A stretch of DNA of 21,950 bases from an uncultured Clostridium sp. (GCA_948466265.1 CAOJZU010000023.1:1-21950); one strand, 5' to 3'. Numbered from the stretch's first letter, positions 1 through 9,082 are shown. Made by a program: numbers and translations. Notes: generated from the sequence alone by a model not told the origin.

Positions 1-9
1 TAAAATTTG

Positions 10-54
10 TGGTTGCGGGGGTAAGACTCGAACTTACGACCTTCGGGTTATGAG
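10..54 (-). pseudogene. tRNA-Met (CAT) 3' half only, possible attachment-site remnant
   Basis: Read on the minus strand this is the 3' part of a tRNA: anticodon loop CTCATAA (anticodon CAT at 50-52), 3' anticodon-stem strand CCCGA, a variable loop, a T arm with stem 33-37 paired to 21-25 around a TTCGAGT loop, the 3' acceptor strand, and a genomic CCA at 10-12. The 5' half is missing. Immediately 5' of the anticodon loop the sequence becomes TTAAT, which cannot pair with CCCGA, and then runs into the hairpin at 56-96. A break exactly at the anticodon loop is typical of tyrosine-recombinase integration into tRNA genes, so I infer an att remnant. No intact copy is in this window. Confidence 0.7.
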
Positions 55-55
55 A

Positions 56-96
56 TTAAGTTATCTATCATTACTACCATTTAATAGATAACTTAA
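56..96 (-). terminator. 13-bp perfect hairpin after the DUF2207 gene
   Basis: A perfect 13-bp inverted repeat (56-68 with 84-96) encloses a 15-base loop, just downstream of the corrected stop of the DUF2207 gene at 118-120. It has no clear T tract on the minus strand, so it may be a weak terminator or part of the recombination site next to the tRNA half. Confidence 0.45.
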
Positions 97-117
97 CCAT
101 CAAATTCTTCATTTTCC

Positions 118-2060
118 TTATCTTCCGCCCATTCCGGCCGCCACCACCGCCGGCCTCCGGCCGCCACCAGAGAATCCGCCGGCCGCCACCACCGACCACT
201 TGAATAGCTACTTGCAGCTATTCTTGCTTGTCTTTGTGCTAGACTTGTATTGTATGCTTTATTAATTCCAGACATAATCATTCTATCAAAATTCATTCTA
301 TTCATCATGTACATATATGTATATCCATTACTTACCATATAACTTTCGTCCATAAGCTGTGGATACTTTATTTTTAACTGTGCAAGCACTTTATCTGCTA
401 TTCCAAATGCTGTTGCATATACTAGATATTTTTCCCAAAGTATTAAATCTGGTACTTCTCTTTCATTAAGAAGAGAAAAGTCTTCCATATATCTTTTTAG
501 TCCTTTCCAAGCTTCTTGTTCATTTGCTCCTTTTTGAGTAAGGTTCCTTGATTTTTTTGCTATTTTGCCACATAAAATTCCACATACAAAAAGTAATATT
601 GCAATAAATATTGGTATTATAGCCATAAATCCAAAGAATATTAGAACTATTCCTATCGCATAATATGTAGCTGATTTATTTCTCCATTTTTTAACCATTC
701 TTTGTGCTTCTTCGTCGTAATTTTCTTTATCCTTTTGAACTGTTTTTACTCTACCTTCTATGCCTTCAATCTTAGACAAGAATATTTGGTCATTCTTTTT
801 TGCATAATTTTCAATATCCTTCATAGATATTCTTATTCTGTCTTGTTCCTCTTTGCTATGCCTTTGTATGTATTCTTCCACATTAACAAGTATATTATAT
901 ACATCAGATTCGTCTGTGTTTTTAACCTCTTTGTAACCTTTATTTAAAACTATATACACATTATTTTTTTCATCCTGCTCAAATAATATTATCTCCTTTA
1001 GTGCTAAATTTAGAATTGTAGCAGATACTATCTTTGACACATTATTTTTAAAAGCAGATTGATTATCAAAATAATACAAAAATGCCGCTTCTGCAGGCGT
1101 TGCATTTTCGTCTGGAAAATCTCTAAAATATTTCATTTCTTGTTCTGGAGCTATTTTTTTTATACTTTTTAATACTTTTATATATCTTACAATGACAAAA
1201 GTAAATATAGCTAAAATAGCTACTGTAATAACAGCAATAATAGTTATAACTGTCATAACTGCTTTTCTTGCAGCTTCCCTTTGTGCATTCGCTTCGTCTG
1301 CCCATTTTGTCTCTTCTTCTACAATGCTATTTAATTTACTTGTATTAACTTTATTCATATTTTGACTAAACACATTTTCCGCAGTTACTACTCTAACTTC
1401 AACCATTGTTTGTGCATCTAAATCTTCTACCTCAAATGATACTGTTTTGTTATCTACTATTTCGATATTACCATGTAATGGTCCATGTGCCCATACTTTT
1501 AGGTTGTCTCTATTTAATACTTCTTTTGGAAGTGCTATTGTTCCTGTAACTTTTTTTGCTGGGATTCCATTTGTATCTCCAATAAATTGCCAATAGAATT
1601 CTGAACAATCAGTATATGTTTTTATGGCATTTTCTATTTTATATTTTATTCTATATGTTCTCGTTTCAGTATCTTCTATTGATACTCCCCATGCTATTTC
1701 AAATTCTGAACCTGATCTATTTAAAGCATAAAATCCACCTTTTTTAACATGATATGCATAAGCTCCTGTATTCTGGAAATTAGTTACTTCTCCACTTAGA
1801 TTTACTTCTGAAACTTCTACATTCGTTATATTTCCATACTTCTTACTATCTAATTCAAATGTCTTAAATAGAGTATTTGTTTCAGATACACGTATATTCC
1901 AAGTTTCTACTACATCTGCACTTCCATCTTCATTTAATAATACATCATATCTTAAATCATTTAGTCTCTGTGTTCCTGCATATGATGTTGTAGTAAATAG
2001 AAATGTTAAAAATGCTAATATAATAATTATACCTGCTAAATATGTAATTTTCTTCTTCAT
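118..2060 (-). CDS. DUF2207-type membrane protein with Gly-rich tail; five CGGN +1 shifts
   Basis: Predicted membrane protein of the DUF2207 type; function unknown. It has an N-terminal signal or anchor helix (about residues 5-28), an extracellular beta-rich domain (30-245), a membrane helix near 268-293, a cytoplasmic region, paired membrane helices near 465-500, and a C-terminal domain. Members of this family usually end in a run of glycines. The straight frame instead ends in an Arg/Trp-rich tail and stops at 93-95. If each in-frame CGG is treated as C+GGN, the tail becomes SSGGGGGGGFSGGG followed by more glycines and GMGGR, with a TAA at 118-120. The five sites are 191-194, 178-181, 156-159, 149-152 and 133-136. 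The corrected gene is 1943 bases minus 5 = 646 codons. The start is the ATG at 2058-2060 behind a GGGGG ribosome site. The family call rests on architecture and the tail and is fairly firm. Confidence 0.82.
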
Positions 2061-2076
2061 ATTTATCCCCCTTATA

Positions 2077-2120
2077 TTTTATCTGATAGGAAGCTTAGAG
2101 AACTTTCCTATTAGATAAAA
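2077..2120. repeat. 16-bp inverted repeat between prfA and the DUF2207 gene
   Basis: Arms 2077-2092 and 2105-2120 are complementary apart from one G-T position, around a 12-base loop. It lies between the prfA terminator and the ribosome site of the next gene. It may be a second terminator or a leader structure; the sequence does not decide. Confidence 0.4.
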
Positions 2121-2154
2121 AGCCTAAATCTTAGATGTTTCTAAAATTTAGACT
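2117..2154 (-). terminator. Intrinsic terminator of prfA
   Basis: On the minus strand the arms at 2140-2154 and 2121-2135 form a 15-bp stem (two G-U pairs) with a 4-base loop. It is followed by a run of five T (plus-strand A at 2117-2121). It starts 8 bases after the prfA stop. Confidence 0.75.
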
Positions 2155-2162
2155 TTTCCCAT

Positions 2163-3218
2163 TTATTCTCCTTTTAATTTTTCAGCTCTATCTGCTGTAA
2201 TAAGTGCTTCTATCATTTCATCTAAATCTCCATTTAGGAAGTTTTCCATTTGATATATGCTAAGCCCAATTCTATGGTCCGTTATTCTTCCTTGTGGATA
2301 ATTATATGTCCTTATTTTTTCGCTTCTATCTCCAGAACCTACTTGGCTTTTTCTTTCATTTGCAAGCTTTTCATCTTGCTTCGATTTTTCTATTTCATAT
2401 AATCTAGATTTCAAAAGTCTCATTGCATACTCTCTATTTTGTACTTGAGATCTTTCTGTTTGACATTCTGCAACTACTCCTGTTGGCTCATGTATAAGCC
2501 TTACAGCAGAAGATGTTTTGTTTACATGTTGTCCTCCTGCTCCTGAGGCTCTATAAACTTCCATTTTTATATCTGCAGGATTTATTTCAATTTCAACATC
2601 TTCAACAACCGGAAGAATAGCAACTGTTGCAGCTGATGTATGAATTCTTCCACTACTTTCTGTATCAGGTACTCTTTGTACCCTATGTGCACCGCTTTCA
2701 AATTTTAATTTACTATAAACGCCTTTTCCTGTTATCATGAATGTTATTTCTTTGTATCCACCAAGTTCTGTCTCATTTTCATTAAGTATATCTATTTTCC
2801 AATGTTTTCTTTCTGCATACATTGAATACATTCTAAATAATGTTCCTGCAAATAGTGCTGCTTCTTCTCCACCTGCTCCTGCTCTTATCTCACATATTGT
2901 GTTTTTATCATCATCTGGGTCTTTTGGTATTAAAAGTATTTTTATTTCTTCTTCGACCTTTGGAATTTTTTCTCTTGCTTCATCAATTTCAGCTTGTGCA
3001 AGTTCTTTTAGTTCTGGATCTTTAAGTAATTCTCCGTTTTCTTCTATAGTATTTTTTAATTTTTTATATTCTCTATATTTTTCAACAACTGGAGCAAGTT
3101 CTGCATGTTCTTTCATAAGTTTTTGCCATGAACTAGTTTTTGCAATTTCTTCAGGATCACTAATCTTTATTGTTAATTCTTCATATCTTTTCTCTACGTC
3201 CTCTAATCTTTGAAACAT
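2163..3218 (-). CDS. prfA: Peptide chain release factor 1
   Basis: Class I release factor that recognises UAA and UAG and triggers peptidyl-tRNA hydrolysis. The 351-aa length is normal for RF1. Visible motifs are the [12 protein letters not shown] region, the codon-recognition loop RVPDTES (the PxT tripeptide expected for RF1) and the catalytic GGQ in [15 protein letters not shown]. The start is the ATG at 3216-3218, which gives the usual [15 protein letters not shown] and has GGAGG 5 bases upstream. A start ten codons earlier lacks a ribosome site. The gene has no in-frame CGG codon and needs no frameshift, so it is an internal control for the CGGN pattern: several CGGA strings occur in it, but all are out of phase (for example AAC GGA). 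It lies 54 bases downstream of the ATPase gene and may share its transcript. Confidence 0.97.
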   Translation of the reverse strand: MFQRLEDVEKRYEELTIKISDPEEIAKTSSWQKLMKEHAELAPVVEKYREYKKLKNTIEENGELLKDPELKELAQAEIDEAREKIPKVEEEIKILLIPKDPDDDKNTICEIRAGAGGEEAALFAGTLFRMYSMYAERKHWKIDILNENETELGGYKEITFMITGKGVYSKLKFESGAHRVQRVPDTESSGRIHTSAATVAILPVVEDVEIEINPADIKMEVYRASGAGGQHVNKTSSAVRLIHEPTGVVAECQTERSQVQNREYAMRLLKSRLYEIEKSKQDEKLANERKSQVGSGDRSEKIRTYNYPQGRITDHRIGLSIYQMENFLNGDLDEMIEALITADRAEKLKGE

Positions 3219-3272
3219 TATAACCTCCACAAATAAATATTGCATTTATTATATAATCTTTTTGGTTAGTTG

Positions 3273-5131
3273 TCAACAAAACCCGCCATTCATATGCACT
3301 TTATTGTACGGCAAATTCATATTATCTAATATATCTATTTCTCTTTCTGTGCAGGTAAATATTATTATTTGTTTTTCTTTATAATTTGTATGTAAGAATT
3401 TTAAAATATTTTCTAATCTATTCTTATCAAAATAGACAAAAGTTTCGTCAAGAAATATTGGCATATTTTCTGGGCTTAAATCATTTATTCCTGATATTCT
3501 AAGAGACATATATAATGCATCAATTGTTCCTTCACTTAAATAATTTGCTGTAACATAGTTTCCGATTTGCAGTTTCAAGTGCCAATCCATTTTCTTCATT
3601 TACTTTTATTTTGTTATATTTTCCAGAAGTTATATCCTTTACTAAATATGATAAATTTTCAGTAAATTTGGGTGTAATGCTTTCTTTCATTTCTAGATAT
3701 GCGTTATTTAGTGCATTTTTTGAAATATTTATAACATCATCATATTCTATAAGTTCTTTATACTCTTGACTAGTTATATTTAGTTTTTCTTCTATCTCAG
3801 TCAAAGTCTCTAGTTTTTCACTTATCTCATTTTCTTCTAATTTCTTTCGGCTTAAATTTAGTTTCAAATTGTTAATAAAGTTTTGTTTCTCCTGTGTATT
3901 TACTTGTTCATCTACGTGGATATTTGGATATTTTAATTTTATAGCTTCTTTTTGCATATTAAAATTTAGATTAATAGAATTCTCTCTCATCTTTATATCT
4001 TTATTCTTTGCTTCTATTTCATCATTTACAAGATCTAGTTTGTTTTGTATATCTTGCTTTTTACTTCTTATTTCTTCTTTTTCCTTTTTATATCTTCCTT
4101 CCTCAATTTGGTTTTTGATAAAAATAATTATAAGTGATATAACCGAAGTTATAATTCCAGCTGTTCCGAATAGCGGTAACTTAACTAAGAATAGTAAAGC
4201 CCCTACTAAAAGAAATATGATTGGTATTATAAAAAATAATCCACTCAATTTTTTATTCTTTTCTACAAATTTTATATTTTCTTTTTCTTCTTCAAGTCTT
4301 TTCTTATTTTCTTCAAGTTCTTGTTTTGCATTTAACTGGATTTTTATCTTTTCTTTTTCAAGATTTTCTTCTTTTGTTACAGTTTCCATGTCTTGAATAG
4401 CTTTTAAAATTTCTTCCTCTTTTTCTATTTCATTTTTAATTTCTTCTATTTGTATTTGAATTTCATATTTTCTTGGTATGGTATCTTCAAGTTCTTGTTT
4501 CTTTAAGGATAATTCTTCCATTCTTTGTTTGGTTAAATATAGTGGTTTAGTTGGACTTTTAAGTGTGCCTATTTCATCTGTTTGTTTTTTATTTAGTTTT
4601 CCGAAGTACTTCTTTATATGAAATATCATCTTCACCTGTTAGCATTATGTTAGAAAGCCTTTGTATTAAACTACTTCTAGATTTATTATCTAGTCTTGTT
4701 TCTTGTTGGTGCATAACCATAGAAAGCAAAAATAGCTCTTCATCTACTTTTGTTTGCTCGTAGAAAAACATATTTCCGTCTAACTTTCCTTTTGCAAATT
4801 GTTTGCTTATATCATTTGCATACTTATCAAAAACTACAGGGTTCCTTTTTGTAAAGTTTCTATATACTTCATATTCTTCTCCATTATCTAAAATATAATT
4901 AATTTTACCTGAAAATTCCCCATTCTCCCATGGAGTATATTTATCATAGTTTGATATCTCTTTGCCATTCTTATTTTTGTTTATACCATAAAACATGCTT
5001 ATTATGAAATCTAGCAAAGTAGATTTTCCACTTTCATTTTCTCCATATATTACATTTATACCATTTTGTAAATTTATTTCTTTGTTTTTTAATTTTCCAA
5101 AATTATTCACTTGTAATTTTTTTATTCGCAT
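3273..5131 (-). CDS. SbcC/YhaN-like AAA ATPase; two CGGN +1 shifts
   Basis: SMC/Rad50-type ATPase (618 aa after correction), likely partner of the Mre11/SbcD-like nuclease just upstream, in DNA-end processing. The N-terminus has MRIKKLQVNNFGKLKN and Walker A GENESGKST. The centre is long coiled coil interrupted by two membrane helices (about residues 290-340), as in YhaN-type proteins. The C-terminus has the ABC signature YLSEGTIDALYMSLR and Walker B PIFLDET. Two in-frame CGG codons break the gene. At 4600-4603 VL-C-GGA continues as GKLNKKQ, and at 3561-3564 AN-C-GGA continues as GNYVTANYLSEGT. Read with triplets only, the protein stops early and loses the signature and Walker B, so it could not hydrolyse ATP. 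With both C's skipped the gene is exactly 619 codons. The ribosome site GAAGGAG precedes the ATG. The start is 33 bases after the nuclease stop, indicating an operon. Confidence 0.87.
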
Positions 5132-5163
5132 TTTTACTCCTTCTTTTAGTTATATCTTAAATT

Positions 5164-6228
5164 CTAGAAACAACTAAGCCCTATTTCAATAGCCTTTTCA
5201 ATCTTTTCTTTATTTTCTGGTTCTTGCTTTACTCTTTCTAATAATGTTTTTACAAATAATCCTTTTAAGCTATTTTGAGTAGATAAAGATTCTAAGTTTA
5301 TTTCTAAGCTAGTCTTGTCTTTTAGTTTTATAATATTTGACTGTGTAATAGATTTAAAAATATTTGTATCTAAATCTAATCTTTTCTTTCCGAATTAATA
5401 CTATTTTTATATATCTATTCAATGGAAAAATCATTTCGTTTATTTTTTGGGTTAGTTCTTCTTTAGATAAAATTCCTGTTACATCTACTTCTATTTCTTC
5501 AAATTCTTTTTCATCTACTGGTATAAATTGAAGAGAAACCTCCTTTGTAATATCATTTATTTCTCCGATATATCATTCCATGAGGTCCGAAGTTCATCGA
5601 ATCCAAGAGATGTTAAAGAACCAGGGTATACAATATTATCTGTGTAGTCCAATTTATGGATATGCCCTAGTCCTATATAATCAAATTCTAAGGCTTTAAG
5701 TTTTGATTTTAATACAGGATTGTATCTCATTTCGTTATTTGCAGCTCCGTTCAAATCACAATGTGTAAGAAGGATATTTATTTTATATTTATCTTCTATA
5801 TAAATTTTATCTTCCATGCCTGATTGCATATAAAAATCCTCGAAGCCATATCCATATATATTTATATCTCCATCATCTATTTTTTCTAAGTTACCAGTAA
5901 ATATTTTTACATTTTTTGAAAATTCAAATGTTTTATAATATGAATTTTTTATATATGGGTCATGGTTTCCAGGTACAATAAAAATTTTTGTACTTGGAAT
6001 AGTATCAAATAAACCATTTATGTACCTTACTGTACTTTCTTTTATATATTCTTGTTCATAAAGGTCTCCACATATAAATAAATACTCAATTTCATTTGTC
6101 TTTATATAATCTATAACTTTTTTAAATGTATTTCTTTGTTCTAATCTTCTAGTTTCACTAAATCCTTTTGATGCTAAAGTTGTAAATGGTGCATCAAAAT
6201 GCACATCTGCTATATGCACAAATCTCAT
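5164..6228 (-). CDS. SbcD/Mre11-like metallophosphoesterase nuclease; three CGGN +1 shifts
   Basis: Calcineurin-like DNA exonuclease of the Mre11/SbcD/YhaO type. All metal-binding motifs are present: HIADVHFDAPF (D, H), CGDLYEQ, VPGNHDPY, LLTHCDLNGA and GLGHIHK. In the straight frame the protein stops soon after the catalytic domain at 5557. Treating each CGG as C+GGN gives FDEL-G-PHGMIY-G-EINDITKEV, the usual continuation GFDELGxHGMI of this family. A third site then joins IKIVLI-G-KKRLDLDT and the reading continues to a TAG at 5164-5166. The sites are 5586-5589, 5564-5567 and 5389-5392. The corrected length is 354 codons (353 aa), sensible for the family. It has a near-perfect promoter at 6265-6293 and is followed by the SbcC-like ATPase, its expected partner. 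Confidence 0.87.
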
Positions 6229-6264
6229 TTTAAAAAATTTCCTTCCTGTTTCTTATTATATACG

Positions 6265-6293
6265 ATTATATATTTGCTAAATAAAATTGTCAA
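6265..6293 (-). promoter_or_regulatory. Sigma-A type promoter for the nuclease/ATPase operon
   Basis: On the minus strand: -35 TTGACA (plus 6288-6293), 17-base spacer, -10 TATAAT (plus 6265-6270). Both boxes match the consensus exactly. It lies about 37 bases upstream of the SbcD-like start. Confidence 0.8.
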
Positions 6294-6328
6294 TAATTTT
6301 TCGAAAAAATGTTTGGTTTTTCTGTGCT

Positions 6329-6367
6329 AAATAAACTCTTATAGTTAATTACCATAAGAGTTTATTT
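6329..6367. terminator. Hairpin terminator after the prepilin-like gene
   Basis: Perfect 14-bp stem (6329-6342 with 6354-6367) and 11-base loop, two bases beyond the TAA stop at 6370-6372. The flanks are A- and T-rich, so it may work in both directions. It separates this gene from the nuclease operon promoter. Confidence 0.65.
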
Positions 6368-6369
6368 TT

Positions 6370-8431
6370 TTATTCTATCTCATGTTCCGTAAATTCACAA
6401 ACTTTATGATGTTCACATGTATAATGTGGTGCAGAACTTCCATGTGAGCATAAATTATACAAGTAACCGCTGTCCATTGCAATTTTGGCATTTTGGAGCA
6501 TTTGCACATATTCCAAGTGCTTTGCCAAGATTAGTACAGAAAGCTGCTCCAACAGAAGATGTACAAGACTGTCCTTGTCCAGACTTTCCGGCAAAAAGAA
6601 CATCTTACAACAAATTCTTTCCAATTCCCCCCAGTTTTGTGGTAATACCCACAATGATAGCAATGGTCACCATCCCATTTATTAGAACTTGAATATTTTC
6701 GACTTTCTACATAAACTGCATGATATCCACCACCTTGTTTACCATTTCCGCTACAAGAAGCACAGGTCACTTTAGGTCCTCCATTACAATATGTTGTTTT
6801 ACATATTTCAGGTTTTGTTGTTACTACTATTGGTAAAGTATCTTCTGTTAGTCCTGCATTGTCATATACTTTTATATATACATTTGTATATGTTGTTTTC
6901 GCTTTTAACCCTATTACTTCTATTACTCCATCTTCATTTTCTGTTTCTCCTTTTTCTTCTTCTCCTATTATACATACATATTTTGCTATACCTGATGTCT
7001 TATCTTTTCCTCCGTGCTTGTATTGTAAATCCGTATATTCCTACTTCTCCTATTATGCTTATGTTTCCTATCTCTGGTACTGTTTCATCTTTATATACAT
7101 TTATTGTTTTTGCTCCAGATCTGTTTCCTGCTTCATCTATTGCTTTTACTGTGATGGCATATTCTCCATCTGTTTGTACTTTTATACTTGTGTTTATATC
7201 TTCTACTCTTTTCTGATTTGTTATTATTTGGTTTGTAATAGCATTTTTTACTTCATATTCATATCCTATTATTTTTCCGACTTCCTACTCCGATCATTTG
7301 CTATTACTTGTATCTCTCCGGTTTGAGATTATCCATTTTTTCCCGTTTTTGTCTGTTTCTCCTTTTGTTCCTGTTAGTTTTAGCTCACTTATCTCTGGTT
7401 TTATATTATCTAGTTTTATTTCTTTTATTATTTCTTTTGACCCATATCCTTTTCCATCTTCTGCCCATATTACCATGGTTGTTATTCCTGAGTTTGTTAT
7501 TTCAAACCTTGTACTTGTCCCTTGAATTGTTTTTTCTCCTTCTGTATGTGCTCCTGATAATGTATAGTGTATTTCTTTTGCTGATGGACTGTCTGTTTCT
7601 ATTTTTACTTCTACTTTATCTGATTTATACCATCCATTTTCTCCATCTGCTTTCTCTGGTACAAATGTTATTACTGGTACCCTTAATGCATCTGATATGT
7701 TGCTTACTCTCACCAATGCTGTTTTTGTTTTTCCGCTTATCTGATGTCGCTCTTACTTTATACCAGCCTGTTCCATATTCTTTTATCTCAAATCTTTGCT
7801 CTTTTTCTAAGTCACTTATTCTTGTTTCTTTTTCTAATATCTCTCCTTTGTATACTATCTCTATTTTTATTATCTTTCCTTTTTCTATACTTGCTGTTGC
7901 CAGTATACTTGCTATGCTTTTCTCATATCTTGCTTCTATTTTTGGATAACTTGCTAGTATTTTATCTAGTTCATTTCCTTCTGTTTCGTCTTTTCCTTCC
8001 TCCTCTTCTTCTCCTGTTCCTATATGTTCTACATCTACTATTCCATATGTACTATTGTAGTATATTTGGAATATGTATCCATCTATTGTTGTTACATAGA
8101 TATATCCGTTCTAAGTCTGTTTCTTCTCCTTCTATTGCTACCTCTCTTATGAAGTCTGTTTCTTTTCTTAAATTTTCTGCTATGTCTCCGAAGTGTTGCT
8201 GTTTTTCCGAAGAACTGCTTTTGCAACAACTGTTTCTCTTACATTTTGCTCTATTTTTTCTTTATATGTTACTATTTTATGTTCTTCTGCTGCATTTCCT
8301 GCTGTCTCTATTAGTCCTCCTTTCCCTGTTAATCCTCTTACTGTTACTGCTGACAATATTACTATTAGTATTATCATTACGAATAAAGCAATCAGCGTTA
8401 TTCCATTTTCTCCCTTGGTTTCTAATTTCAT
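6370..8431 (-). CDS. Prepilin-like surface protein with Ig-like and CxxCxGxG regions; ten CGGN +1 shifts
   Basis: Probably exported and membrane-anchored (683 aa after correction); function unknown. The N-terminus MKLETKGENGITLIAL followed by about 20 hydrophobic residues is prepilin-like. The middle has several beta-sandwich-like segments (PEISELKLTG, PEIGNISIIG, AVKAIDEAGNRSG-type). The C-terminus is cysteine-rich, with two DnaJ-type CxxCxGxG motifs (CASCSGNG, CQNCNGQG) plus CYHC and CSFC pairs, suggesting a zinc-binding fold. In a triplet-only reading it shatters into fragments. Ten in-frame CGG codons, each followed by the +1 frame, join it into one protein: 8208-8211, 8189-8192, 8105-8108, 7732-7735, 7317-7320, 7289-7292, 7276-7279, 7011-7014, 6587-6590 and 6466-6469. 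The last glycine of CQNCNGQG is one of them. 2062 bases minus 10 is exactly 684 codons. The start ATG is behind AGGGAG; expression is probably controlled from the 8600-8655 region. Confidence 0.78.
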
Positions 8432-8498
8432 AATTTTTTCTCCCTCTTTTGTATATTTTTTTGTCTTTTTTCACATATTACTTTTACACCCTTTTGGC

Positions 8499-8555
8499 AA
8501 GAAATAAAAATAGCCAAAGCCAAACCAAACAAAACCAAAACTATTTTTATTTCTT
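8499..8555 (-). promoter_or_regulatory. Leader hairpin with a G/T-only loop
   Basis: A perfect 15-bp inverted repeat (8499-8513 with 8541-8555) encloses 27 bases that contain only A and C on the plus strand (repeated CCAAA units) except for one G. It lies inside the roughly 190-base leader expected for the prepilin-like mRNA. The 3' arm is U-rich in that transcript, so an attenuator or RNA-stability element is possible; the role is inferred. Confidence 0.45.
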
Positions 8556-8607
8556 CCCAAGAAGATGTATTTTGTTATAAAAAGACTACATTTTATATTA
8601 TTGCAAC

Positions 8608-8655
8608 TGACATTTATGTCATAATTATTGTATACAAAACCGACATTTATGTCAA
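8608..8655. promoter_or_regulatory. Divergent promoter region with two GACATTTATGTC operators
   Basis: Two identical 12-base palindromes GACATTTATGTC lie at 8609-8620 and 8642-8653, 33 bases apart centre to centre. A minus-strand promoter sits between and over them: -35 TTGACA (plus 8650-8655), 17-base spacer, -10 TACAAT (plus 8627-8632), pointing to the prepilin-like gene. One palindrome overlaps the -35 box and the other the expected transcription start, the positions expected for repression. The adjacent XRE protein is the obvious candidate binder (inference). Confidence 0.65.
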
Positions 8656-8700
8656 GGCTTTTTTATAAAAAATATACTAAAATTTTAGTAGGTGATAAAT

Positions 8701-8922
8701 ATGTTAAAGGAAATTAGAGTAAAAAGAGGCTATACACAAGAAGAATTATCTGAATTAACAAAAGTAGATCCTAGAACAATATTAAGAATAGAAAAGAATT
8801 TTACAACTCCCAAAGTCGACACCTATGCCAAAATAGTGATCGCATTAGGATTAACAAATGAAGAAATTGGTGAACATGTGAGAAATATTGCTTTAGAAAG
8901 TAATAGAGCTTATATTTCTTGA
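8701..8922 (+). CDS. XRE-family HTH regulator
   Basis: Small Cro/C1-type DNA-binding protein (73 aa). The helix-turn-helix is clear in KEIRVKRGYTQEELSELTKV, followed by DPRTILRIEKNFTTPKVDTY. There is no extra domain. I chose the ATG at 8701 because AGGTG lies 7 bases upstream; the GTG at 8692 would overlap that ribosome site. It is transcribed divergently from the prepilin-like gene. The shared region carries two copies of a palindrome, which suggests it represses itself, the prepilin-like gene, or both. A perfect terminator follows. It contains no CGG codon. Confidence 0.85.
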   Translation: MLKEIRVKRGYTQEELSELTKVDPRTILRIEKNFTTPKVDTYAKIVIALGLTNEEIGEHVRNIALESNRAYIS

Positions 8923-8936
8923 TAATTATTTATATT

Positions 8937-8982
8937 AAAAAATAATCTATTTCACTTTAAATAATGAAATAGATTATTTTTT
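8937..8982 (+). terminator. Terminator of the XRE gene
   Basis: Perfect 18-bp stem (8937-8954 with 8965-8982) with a 10-base loop and a T-rich 3' side, 14 bases after the XRE stop codon. The A-rich 5' flank makes it possibly bidirectional. Confidence 0.8.
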
Positions 8983-9008
8983 ATTTTTAAATAAATCATT
9001 TTATTTAC

Positions 9009-9056
9009 TTATGCTTCTTCTGGTGCATTTACTGGACAAACTTGTTTGTGTAACAT
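9009..9056 (-). pseudogene. 3' end of a ferredoxin gene, likely prophage attachment scar
   Basis: The minus strand encodes MLHKQVCPVNAPEEA and a stop. VCPVNAPEEA resembles the C-terminus of clostridial 2[4Fe-4S] ferredoxins, with the last cluster cysteine and its CPV context. The remaining 45 or so ferredoxin residues are absent: upstream sequence is unrelated AT-rich DNA. It lies exactly where the phage gene block begins, so I infer that the phage integrated into the 3' end of a ferredoxin gene and that the intact gene lies past the far end of the prophage, outside the window. Confidence 0.5.
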
Positions 9057-9082
9057 TTACATATAAAATAACACAACTACTA

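Noticed and set aside
93..2060. DUF2207-type protein ending at 93-95 with an Arg/Trp-rich tail
   Set aside because: The tail is not family-like; the CGGN reading gives the expected glycine tail and stops at 118-120.
2163..3245. RF1 start ten codons upstream at 3245
   Set aside because: No ribosome site there; the ATG at 3218 has GGAGG and gives the normal RF1 N-terminus.
6370..8431. A decaying pseudogene with random frameshifts
   Set aside because: All ten lesions are the same single C before an in-frame GGN, with no stop or other indel. Random decay would not be so uniform.
6791..8433. Long plus-strand leucine-rich open frames opposite the prepilin-like gene, and similar ones elsewhere
   Set aside because: They are low-complexity mirrors of A-rich codons on the minus strand, without ribosome sites or recognisable domains.
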